Both the position numbers and the translations under genes were made by a program. Below are positions 1 through 6,214 of a stretch of DNA of 12,434 nt, piece by piece; positions within the stretch are counted from its first letter, which is position 1, and the number at the start of each line of letters is the position of its first letter. Origin of the DNA: Lysobacter_K sp038248955 (lineage in GTDB: Bacteria > Pseudomonadota > Gammaproteobacteria > Xanthomonadales > Xanthomonadaceae); assembly GCA_038248955.1 (NCBI GenBank), contig JBBRWW010000088.1, positions 1-12,434 on the forward strand, in the 5' to 3' direction. A model generated the notes under the pieces. That model did not search any database and was not told the origin of the DNA. It was given only the letters and a program-made list of their open reading frames with translations.

Positions 1-1285
1 CCACGCGATCGCGCTCCCCGAGGCCCAGCCAGCAGATGCGCGCCGGCAGTCCCTGGAACGCGATGCGCTCACGGGCCTGGTCGAGCCAGTGGTGCAGGGG
101 TGCATCATCGGGGAACAGTTCCTTGACCTTGGCGTCGGTCTTATAAATATCCTCGGGATCACCCGAGAGCGCGACCCAGCGGAACGGCCCTTTGCCTTGG
201 CAGAACAGCGGCCGGATGCAGGCGGGCACGAAGCCCGGGAATGCGAACGCATCCGTGACGCCCTGCTCGAGCGCGACCTGGCGGATGTTGTTGCCGTAGT
301 CGATCGTCGGCACACCCATGCGGTGGAACGCGAGCATGGCCCGCACATGGATGGCGCACGCGGCGGCGGCGGCGGTGCTCAGGTGTTTGCGCTGCGTGTC
401 ATCGCCCTCGCGCGCCGCCACCCACTGCTCGACGCTCCAGCCGATCGGCAGGTAGCCATTGATCAGGTCGTGCGCGGAGGTCTGGTCGGTGACGGCGCCC
501 GGGACCGCCGTTCCCGCTTGTGCGAGCTCCACGAATCGCGGCATGAGTTCAGCGGCATTGCCGAGCAGTCCCACCGTTACCGGCGCCGTGGCGTTGTGCA
601 CGATTGCCAATGCTTCCTCGATGGTGCGGGCCTTGTGGTCGAGGTAGCGGGTGCGCAGGCGGAAGTCGATGCGCGACTCCTGGCACTCGATGACGATGCA
701 ACTGGCACCGGCAAGCGCTGCGGCCAATGGCTGCGCGCCGCCCATGCCACCCAGGCCGGCCGTCAGGATCCACCGGTTCGACCAGTCGCCACCGTAGTGC
801 TGCCGTCCGAGTTCCACGAACGTCTCGTAGGTGCCCTGGACGATCCCCTGTGAGCCGATATAGATCCACGAGCCGGCCGTCATCTGGCCGTACATCATCA
901 GGCCCTTGCGATCGAGCTCGTTGAAGTGGTCCCAGGTGGCCCAGTGCGGCACCAGGTTGGAGTTGGCCAGAAGCACGCGCGGCGCATCGGCGTGGGTTCG
1001 GAACACGCCCACTGGCTTGCCGGACTGGATGAGGAGGGTCTCGTCGTCTTCCAGCGTTCGCAGCGTCTCAAGAATGCGGTCGAAGCAGTCCCAGTTGCGC
1101 GCGGCCTTGCCGATCCCGCCATAGACGACGAGGTCTTCGGGCCGCTCCGCCACTTCGGGATCGAGGTTGTTTTGCAGCATGCGGTACGCCGCTTCTGCCA
1201 GCCAGTTCTTGCAGGTGAGTGTGGTCCCGCGCGGTGCACGGACGATGCGCGGCCCGCGGGCGAAGGGGCTGATACCGGTATCCAT
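1..1285 (-). CDS. hutU: Urocanate hydratase (urocanase), C-terminus off the left edge
   Basis: HutU converts urocanate to 4-imidazolone-5-propionate in the cytoplasm, the second step of histidine degradation, using tightly bound NAD+. Reading the minus strand gives about 428 residues of a family usually near 555, so about a quarter is missing beyond base 1. Visible landmarks are RAPRGTTLTCKNW near the N-terminus, VVYGGIGKAARNWDCF, the NAD-binding loop GLGGMGGAQPLA near residue 176, and WVALSGDPEDI further on. The start at 1285 is preferred because GGAG lies 6 nt upstream; an in-frame ATG at 1297 (adding MELS) is possible but has weaker pairing. hutC ends 26 nt upstream on the same strand, so the two are probably co-transcribed and repressed by HutC. 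Identity is clear; only the exact start is uncertain. Confidence 0.96.
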   Translation of the reverse strand, partial: MDTGISPFARGPRIVRAPRGTTLTCKNWLAEAAYRMLQNNLDPEVAERPEDLVVYGGIGKAARNWDCFDRILETLRTLEDDETLLIQSGKPVGVFRTHADAPRVLLANSNLVPHWATWDHFNELDRKGLMMYGQMTAGSWIYIGSQGIVQGTYETFVELGRQHYGGDWSNRWILTAGLGGMGGAQPLAAALAGASCIVIECQESRIDFRLRTRYLDHKARTIEEALAIVHNATAPVTVGLLGNAAELMPRFVELAQAGTAVPGAVTDQTSAHDLINGYLPIGWSVEQWVAAREGDDTQRKHLSTAAAAACAIHVRAMLAFHRMGVPTIDYGNNIRQVALEQGVTDAFAFPGFVPACIRPLFCQGKGPFRWVALSGDPEDIYKTDAKVKELFPDDAPLHHWLDQARERIAFQGLPARICWLGLGERDRV

Positions 1286-1310
1286 CGAAAGCTCCATCAG
1301 AGAATTCCCA

Positions 1311-2036
1311 TCAAGCATTGGGGCCATCGCCCACCTGAAACGCACCGATGAAGCGGTACCTGGCTGCGGGGTGGGTGAGGCGGACGAAACTGGCGACATG
1401 ACCTCGCGACCATGTCCGCCGACCGAGCGCGATCAAGGGATCGCCGAAGGCCACGCCGAGTACCTTGGCCATGCGTTTGGAGGCCGCCTCGGCTTCGATC
1501 ACGTGTTCAATGCGCTGCAAAGGGGCGGTGCGCATCAGGTACTGGTGTGGAATCTCGACCTGGAAGTCGATCTCGAGGTAGTCGGGCGCACACACCGGGT
1601 TGACGAAGCGGTCCTCGAGCTGCAGCGGCTTGTCGTCCGCCAGATGCAGCAACCGCGAGTGGAACAATTTGCTGGCCGCAGGCAACTCAAACTGCCGCGC
1701 CGTCGCCGGACGCGCCGAGACGGCTTCGCAGATAAGCACATCGACCGTGTGCGTCTGTCCACGCGCAACAATCTCGTCGCGAATGCTGCGGACCTCGAAC
1801 ATCGCCGACTCGGCTTTCGGTCCGGCCACGAATGAGCCGACGCCCTGCACGCGCGTGACCACGCCAGCATCGGTGAGCTCGCGCAACGCGCGGTTCACGG
1901 TCATGCGCGAGACCCCGAACTGGATCACGAGATCGTTTTCGCTCGGGATGCGGCTCTGCGGTGGCCAGTCACCGTCGGTGATGTGGCGCAGGATGAAATG
2001 CTTCAGCTTCAGGTACTGCGGCTTGGGTTCGTCCAT
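1311..2036 (-). CDS. hutC: Histidine utilisation repressor, GntR family (HutC type)
   Basis: The 241-residue cytoplasmic protein has a GntR winged helix-turn-helix at about residues 6-75 (YLKLKHFI, the RIPSENDL motif and the VSRMTVNRALREL recognition helix), followed by a UTRA ligand-binding domain at about 95-235 containing LQLEDRFVNP. In characterised HutC proteins urocanate is the inducer that releases the repressor from DNA. Placement directly before hutU supports the HutC assignment over other UTRA regulators. The ATG at 2036 has only a modest ribosome site (CAGG, about 3 nt away) but no better start is visible. A GTNTANAC operator candidate lies 17 nt upstream, consistent with autorepression. 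The length is normal for the family. Confidence 0.93.
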   Translation of the reverse strand: MDEPKPQYLKLKHFILRHITDGDWPPQSRIPSENDLVIQFGVSRMTVNRALRELTDAGVVTRVQGVGSFVAGPKAESAMFEVRSIRDEIVARGQTHTVDVLICEAVSARPATARQFELPAASKLFHSRLLHLADDKPLQLEDRFVNPVCAPDYLEIDFQVEIPHQYLMRTAPLQRIEHVIEAEAASKRMAKVLGVAFGDPLIALGRRTWSRGHVASFVRLTHPAARYRFIGAFQVGDGPNA

Positions 2037-2052
2037 TGCCTGAGCATGGCAT

Positions 2053-2060
2053 GTCTATAC
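2053..2060 (-). promoter_or_regulatory. HutC-type operator candidate 1 (hutC-proximal)
   Basis: GTCTATAC on the plus strand (GTATAGAC on the minus strand) matches the GTNTANAC core described for the HutC subfamily of GntR regulators. It lies 17 nt before the hutC start and overlaps a possible minus-strand -10 (TATAGA), the expected place for autorepression. The match is short, so support comes from position and from an inverted copy 96 nt away. Confidence 0.55.
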
Positions 2061-2122
2061 AACCTGCGAAAGACACCCCGTGTGATCGACTTCCCAAACG
2101 GTAAAACACCCGTTCGGGAAGG

Positions 2123-2152
2123 TTGACACTCGGTTTTGGCGCGTGCTATCTG
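2123..2152 (+). promoter_or_regulatory. Candidate sigma70 promoter for the CopL-like gene and TonB receptor operon
   Basis: A perfect -35 (TTGACA, 2123-2128) is followed after 18 nt by TATCTG (2147-2152) preceded by TGC, an extended -10 arrangement. The -10 hexamer is poor, so this is a candidate only. Transcription would begin near 2159, about 28 nt before the CopL-like start, and the second HutC-type operator would cover the start point. No CueR-type or CopR-type box was recognised nearby. Confidence 0.4.
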
Positions 2153-2155
2153 GTG

Positions 2156-2163
2156 GTATAGAC
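2156..2163 (+). promoter_or_regulatory. HutC-type operator candidate 2, inverted copy
   Basis: GTATAGAC is the exact reverse complement of the hutC-proximal site and also fits GTNTANAC. Flanks are partly shared (GGTTGTATAGACA read on the minus strand at site 1, GGTGGTATAGACA here). It lies 24 nt upstream of the CopL-like start, at the predicted transcription start of the rightward operon. It may serve hutC at a distance by looping, may control the rightward operon, or may be coincidental. Confidence 0.45.
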
Positions 2164-2186
2164 AACTCGGAATCTGCCGCCCACCC

Positions 2187-2588
2187 ATGTCCTGGCTCTC
2201 GCTCATGTTTCGTTGCCTGCTGATCCTGGCGTTCTGCCTGGATGGCAGTGTCGCGGCGTGGAAAGCGAGTTCCATGGCGGTGGGCATGGCGCGGCAGGTT
2301 GCAAGTGGCGGCCAAATTGGTCTTGTTCGCCGCGACTTGGCAACAGCCGCCTCCCCCGGCGAGGGCTGCCAGGAGGAACGTGGCGCGGGGCAGGGAAAAA
2401 GCCCGCATGGTGATTGCGACTGCAGCACTACTGGCTGCCAATGCCCATGTGGATTTATGACTGTCGCCGTTGCCCACACGGTTCCCTTCTCCGCGCAACA
2501 TCGGCTGGATTCCGCGTCCGCGGCGCGCGAGCCGATTGCTGTCGTTCTGAGCTCGACTTCACCCGTCTTTCGACCTCCGATCGGTTGA
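2187..2588 (+). CDS. CopL/DUF2946-like secreted Cys-motif protein, probable copper-responsive upstream ORF
   Basis: The 133-residue product opens with an uncleaved-looking or secretory hydrophobic segment (residues 3-25) and carries a Cys cluster, C77, C79, C84, C86 and C88, with C-x4-C-x-C-x-C over 79-88, plus C61 upstream. It ends in RPPIG. The second CopL in this window shares the N-terminal layout, the same Cys spacing and the same last five residues, so the two are paralogs despite weak similarity between these points. The ATG at 2187 is chosen because the product then aligns with that paralog from residue 1; there is no good Shine-Dalgarno sequence, fitting a weakly initiated leader ORF. 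CopL in Xanthomonas is needed for copper induction of copAB, and the DUF2946 upstream ORF of Bordetella pertussis (CruR) controls a TonB receptor in response to copper. A copper-sensing leader role for the downstream receptor is inferred. Confidence 0.72.
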   Translation: MSWLSLMFRCLLILAFCLDGSVAAWKASSMAVGMARQVASGGQIGLVRRDLATAASPGEGCQEERGAGQGKSPHGDCDCSTTGCQCPCGFMTVAVAHTVPFSAQHRLDSASAAREPIAVVLSSTSPVFRPPIG

Positions 2589-2589
2589 A

Positions 2590-2681
2590 CTTGTCCGGTT
2601 GCCTTCCACGGCGGCCTTCATTGCCTTGAGCGGCCTGGGCACGCGCTTGCGTGTACTGCGTTGCAGGCATTTTCCGACAAG
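2590..2681 (+). promoter_or_regulatory. Structured leader between the CopL-like ORF and the TonB receptor gene
   Basis: The 121 nt between the upstream ORF stop (2588) and the receptor start hold no gene. CTTGTC at 2590-2595 pairs with GACAAG at 2676-2681; after a one-base bulge GG 2597-2598 pairs with CC 2674-2675, and TGCCT 2600-2604 pairs with AGGCA 2665-2669, giving about 13 pairs. Inside sits a small hairpin, CACGC (2640-2644) with GCGTG (2649-2653). The outer stem opens one base after the stop codon, so translation of the upstream ORF could decide whether it forms. Found by eye, with no energy calculation. Confidence 0.5.
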
Positions 2682-2709
2682 ATTTCATCTGCCGTTTGGG
2701 GAGTTCTCC

Positions 2710-5430
2710 ATGTTCTGCAAGCACAACCATCTCGCATTGGCGATCGGCGCGTTGCTGTCCGCTGGTACCGCGTCCAACGCTGCCGCCCAATCCACGGTCG
2801 ATGCAAAGACATCGGCCGCTGCGACCAATCTCGACGCCGTCACGGTGACCGGAAGTCATATCAAGCGTGCGGCCATTTCGGGTGTTGGCCCGGTCACCGT
2901 CATCGATGCCGAGTCCATCCAGCGTTCGGGCGCGACTTCAGTAGAGACGCTGCTGCAGCGTTTGCCGGCGTCGGCGGGATTCGCCGGAAGCCAGACCAAC
3001 GCCTATTGGGCCGACAACGGCTACGGCACCACCCAGGTCAACCTGCGCGGCCTGGGCATCAATCGCACCCTGGTGCTACTCAACGGTCGACGCATCGTCA
3101 ATGGCGGCACCGGTGCGAACAGTTCGGTGGATCTCAACATCATTCCGGTGGCGCTGATTTCGCGCATCGAGGTCCTCAAGGATGGTGCGTCCGCCATCTA
3201 TGGTGCCGATGCCGTCGCCGGCGTGGTGAACATCATCACCAAGAAGAACTTCGAGGGCGTCGAGGCGTCGGTGCGCTACGGACAGACCTTCCAGCAGGAC
3301 GGTGAAGATGGCGCAGTCGACCTGGCATGGGGCATGAGCAACGATCGCGGTTCGATCATGGCCGCGATCAACTACTCGGAAGGTGGCACGGTCAACATGG
3401 CCAGCCGCGCGCCCTGCGGCCTGGGCGAATCCGGCGGCCAGCTCGTGTGTCGCGGCAGCTCCTCGACGATCGGCGGGCGCGCAGTGCTGGCCAGCGGCCG
3501 ACGGGTCAACTTCAACCAGACCCTGGGCGGCGACGGCAATTTCTATGAGACGTATTCCGGTGCCAAGCACAACTTCAACGGCAACCCGTACCTCAACGCC
3601 GTGAACCCGATCAAGCGCCTGAGTTTCAGCACGTTCGGCAACCTGTCGCTGAGCGACGACGTGCACCTGTTCACCGAATTGATGTATACCAACCGCCAGT
3701 CCGACCAGCTTGCCACCCCCGGGTCGATCGGGCTGTACCGGCCGATCAATATCGCCGCGAACCATCCGACCAATCCGACCGGCCAGAACCTGCTGCTGCA
3801 GCGCCGCCGGTTGCTGGAAGGCGGCACGCGCGAGTTCTCCCAGGACGTGAATACGTTCCGCACCGTGGTCGGACTGGAAGGCCGGTTCGGCACCGGTTGG
3901 GACTGGTCGGCCGCCGTGAACTGGGGTCGCAACACCGGCGTCGACGGTTCGTCCAACGTTGCCAACCTGGACCGCGTCGACCAGACCTTGAATACCTCCG
4001 TCTGCAGCAATGCGCCCGGCGCGGCCATTCCCTGTGCCGACTACCTGGGTTACGGGGATGTCAGCCAGCAGGTGCTGGACTACATCATGTTCACCACCCG
4101 CGACAACGGTGGCAACGAGCAGAAGAGCTTCACCGCCAACCTGAGCGGCCAGTTGTTCGAGCTGCCGGCCGGCTGGGTGGGGATGGCGACCGGTGTCGAG
4201 GTCCGCAAGGAACGCGGCTGGCGCGATCCGGACCAGTTGACCGTGCTGGGCATCGCCAACACCAACCAGCAGGACCCGATCGCCGGCGAGTACACCGCAA
4301 AGGAAGTCTTCGCCGAGTTCGCCGTACCGCTGCTGCAGGACGTATTCCTGGCCCAATCGCTGACCCTCAATGCCGCCGTGCGCTATTCGAGTTACGACCT
4401 GTTTGGCAACGACACCAACTACAAAGTTGGCCTCGACTGGCAGGTGGTGCCGTCGCTGAAGGTCCGCGCGAACTACGCCACGGCGTTCCGTATTCCGAAC
4501 GTGCCTGAGTTGTTTGGTGGCATCTCGGAGGGCAACCTGACGACGACCGATCCGTGCAATGGCTACAGCAGCCAGCCGTCGTCGTCGGTGATTTTCCAGA
4601 ACTGCCGCGCGTCCGGCGTCCCGGCGGGCTATACGCAACTGGGCAACACGATCCTTACCACCGGCGGCGGCAATCCCGATCTGCAGCCCGAAGACGCCAA
4701 GACCCTGACGATCGGCGCAGTGTGGACGCCGTCGTTTGTCCCGGACCTGACGCTGACCGCCGACTACTTCAACATCAAGATCGACAACGCGATCCAGCGC
4801 ATCGACGGCTCTACCAAGCTGGCGACCTGCTATGACACCCCGGGATTGGCGCATCCGTTCTGCAGCAATGCCAACTTCACCCGCAACGCCCTGACCGGCG
4901 AGATCGATTTCCTGTCGGCGCAGCCGGTGAATGCGGCAACCGAGCGTGTGTCCGGCATCGACCTGGGCGCGCTGTACCAGTTCACGCTGGCCGACTGGAA
5001 TGCAACGCTGAACTGGGATGTCTCGTACCTGAAGAACTACGACCTTCGTCCGTTCCTGGGTGCCGACGAAATCAACTACGCCGGCAAGATCACCGGTGGT
5101 CGTGGCAGCTACGCACAATGGCGTTCGTTCGGGTCGCTGACGATGGCACGCGGCCCATGGTCGGGCTCGTACAGCGTGCAATACATCGGCAGGGCTGATG
5201 ACATCAATGCCTCTCCGGGTGACATCGGCGATCACGCGCCAAGCCTCACGTACCACAACGCCCAGCTGAAGTTCGCGGTCAGCAAGTCCATGGACGTGGC
5301 GTTCGGCGTCGACAACCTGTTCGACAGGAAGGCGCCATTCATCCAGAGCTACACCGATGCCAACACCGACACGATGACCTACGACCTGCTAGGCCGTCGC
5401 TGGAACGCAAGAGCCACCTATCGCTGGTAA
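2710..5430 (+). CDS. TonB-dependent outer-membrane receptor (metal-chelate or siderophore uptake)
   Basis: The 906-residue protein has a signal peptide (residues 1-27, ending NAAAQS), a TonB-box-like DAVTVTG at 43-48, a plug domain at about 57-165 (PVTVIDAESI, LRGLGINRTLVLLNGRR, EVLKDGASAIYGADAVAGVVNI) and a 22-strand-type barrel ending in an aromatic residue (WNARATYRW). It would import a ligand using TonB/ExbBD energy. The ATG at 2710 is preferred over upstream TTG 2599 because GGGGAG lies 6 nt before it and the signal peptide then starts at residue 1. Eight cysteines form four close pairs (236/247, 432/442, 616/632, 707/718), suggesting disulfide-locked outer loops. The following PepSY reductase genes argue for a reducible metal complex; the ligand cannot be read from sequence, and Xanthomonad receptors of this style also include carbohydrate or peptide transporters. 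Confidence 0.93.
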   Translation: MFCKHNHLALAIGALLSAGTASNAAAQSTVDAKTSAAATNLDAVTVTGSHIKRAAISGVGPVTVIDAESIQRSGATSVETLLQRLPASAGFAGSQTNAYWADNGYGTTQVNLRGLGINRTLVLLNGRRIVNGGTGANSSVDLNIIPVALISRIEVLKDGASAIYGADAVAGVVNIITKKNFEGVEASVRYGQTFQQDGEDGAVDLAWGMSNDRGSIMAAINYSEGGTVNMASRAPCGLGESGGQLVCRGSSSTIGGRAVLASGRRVNFNQTLGGDGNFYETYSGAKHNFNGNPYLNAVNPIKRLSFSTFGNLSLSDDVHLFTELMYTNRQSDQLATPGSIGLYRPINIAANHPTNPTGQNLLLQRRRLLEGGTREFSQDVNTFRTVVGLEGRFGTGWDWSAAVNWGRNTGVDGSSNVANLDRVDQTLNTSVCSNAPGAAIPCADYLGYGDVSQQVLDYIMFTTRDNGGNEQKSFTANLSGQLFELPAGWVGMATGVEVRKERGWRDPDQLTVLGIANTNQQDPIAGEYTAKEVFAEFAVPLLQDVFLAQSLTLNAAVRYSSYDLFGNDTNYKVGLDWQVVPSLKVRANYATAFRIPNVPELFGGISEGNLTTTDPCNGYSSQPSSSVIFQNCRASGVPAGYTQLGNTILTTGGGNPDLQPEDAKTLTIGAVWTPSFVPDLTLTADYFNIKIDNAIQRIDGSTKLATCYDTPGLAHPFCSNANFTRNALTGEIDFLSAQPVNAATERVSGIDLGALYQFTLADWNATLNWDVSYLKNYDLRPFLGADEINYAGKITGGRGSYAQWRSFGSLTMARGPWSGSYSVQYIGRADDINASPGDIGDHAPSLTYHNAQLKFAVSKSMDVAFGVDNLFDRKAPFIQSYTDANTDTMTYDLLGRRWNARATYRW

Positions 5431-5441
5431 TCCGCTCGCGG

Positions 5442-5465
5442 TCCCGCCGGCCTACGCCGGCGGGA
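5442..5465 (+). promoter_or_regulatory. Perfect GC hairpin between receptor and PepSY genes
   Basis: TCCCGCCGGC (5442-5451) pairs over 10 bp with GCCGGCGGGA (5456-5465) around a CTAC loop, 11 nt after the receptor stop. There is no T-run behind it, so it is not a textbook terminator. It may protect the receptor mRNA 3' end, partly attenuate readthrough into the PepSY genes, or be a REP-like interspersed palindrome. The 91 nt gap holds nothing else recognisable. Confidence 0.6.
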
Positions 5466-5521
5466 GTCGTGGTGGTTGGTGATCGCTCGCACGTTGAAAT
5501 TCTCACGCAGGTATATTTTTT

Positions 5522-6214
5522 ATGAAACCCGCATTCTGGGCCCGTCGTGCCCACAAATGGATCGCTCTCGTGGTCGGTGTCCAGGCGCTGCTGTGGATGC
5601 TCAGCGGCCTGTACATGACCGTGATCTCGATCGACGTCATCCACGGCGATCACCTCGCCCATTCCAACAACAAGGCGTTGTCGGTCTCGGCGCCGGCGAT
5701 CGATCCAGGCGTACTGGCGCAGCAGTACCCAGGACTGGTTTCGTTCCGGCTCAAGCGGTTCCTGGACCGGGAGGTCTACGAGCTGCACCAGCCAGACACC
5801 ATCACCCTGGTCGATGCCGGCTCCGGCACGCCCATCAGCCCGTTGAGCGACGCCATGGCGCGTCGCCTGGCACAGTCGTTGTACGTCGGCAAGGCGCCGA
5901 TCAAGACGGTTGAACTGGTGACCCAGGCACCGCAGGAGGTCGCGACGCGCCCCGTACCGATGTGGCGGGTCGAGTTCGCAGACAGCAGCGAGACCACGCT
6001 CTATCTGTCGCCACAAACCGGTGAGTTGCTCGCCAAGCGCCATGATCTCTGGCGCTGGTTCGATTTCCTGTGGATGTTGCACATCATGGATTACGACGAA
6101 CGCAGCGACGTCAACAACACGCTGCTGCGCGTGGCTTCGTCGGCGGGGCTGGTGTTCGCGCTAAGCGGGGTATGGCTGCTGTTCTACAGCTTCAGCAGGA
6201 AGCGACGCGCATGA
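5522..6214 (+). CDS. Short PepSY-domain membrane protein, partner of a trans-membrane reductase
   Basis: The 230-residue inner-membrane protein has a cytoplasmic N-terminus, TM1 at about 13-34 preceded by RRAHKW (H11), a periplasmic PepSY region with a His-rich stretch right after TM1 (IHGDHLAHSNN, H41/H44/H47) and a strand pattern ending ETTLYLSPQTGELL, then WMLHIMDY (H187) and TM2 at about 201-224. PepSY/PepSY_TM proteins include ferric-siderophore reductases such as FoxB, where histidines at the membrane bind heme; H11 and H187 could do so here, which is inference. The next gene overlaps by 4 nt (ATGA) and repeats the same TM-PepSY-WMLHIMDY-TM plan, so the products probably assemble together. 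The start has only CAGG about 10 nt upstream but fits the TM1 position. It is too small to carry its own redox cofactor domain. Confidence 0.85.
   Translation: MKPAFWARRAHKWIALVVGVQALLWMLSGLYMTVISIDVIHGDHLAHSNNKALSVSAPAIDPGVLAQQYPGLVSFRLKRFLDREVYELHQPDTITLVDAGSGTPISPLSDAMARRLAQSLYVGKAPIKTVELVTQAPQEVATRPVPMWRVEFADSSETTLYLSPQTGELLAKRHDLWRWFDFLWMLHIMDYDERSDVNNTLLRVASSAGLVFALSGVWLLFYSFSRKRRA

Noticed and set aside
89..1835. Overlapping plus-strand open frames across the hut region
   Set aside because: The minus strand encodes recognisable HutU and HutC over the whole stretch; the plus frames have Arg/Ala-rich shadow composition.
2136..2186. Upstream ATG extending the CopL-like ORF by 17 residues
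   Set aside because: It lies at or before the predicted transcription start and would spoil the N-terminal alignment with the second CopL.
2599..2709. Upstream TTG start extending the TonB receptor by 37 residues
   Set aside because: It would bury the signal peptide and lies within the leader stem; ATG 2710 has GGGGAG at 6 nt.
3076..5256. 726-codon open frame antisense to the TonB receptor gene
   Set aside because: It has no recognisable domains and a composition typical of the reverse of a high-GC gene; the sense strand encodes a clear receptor.
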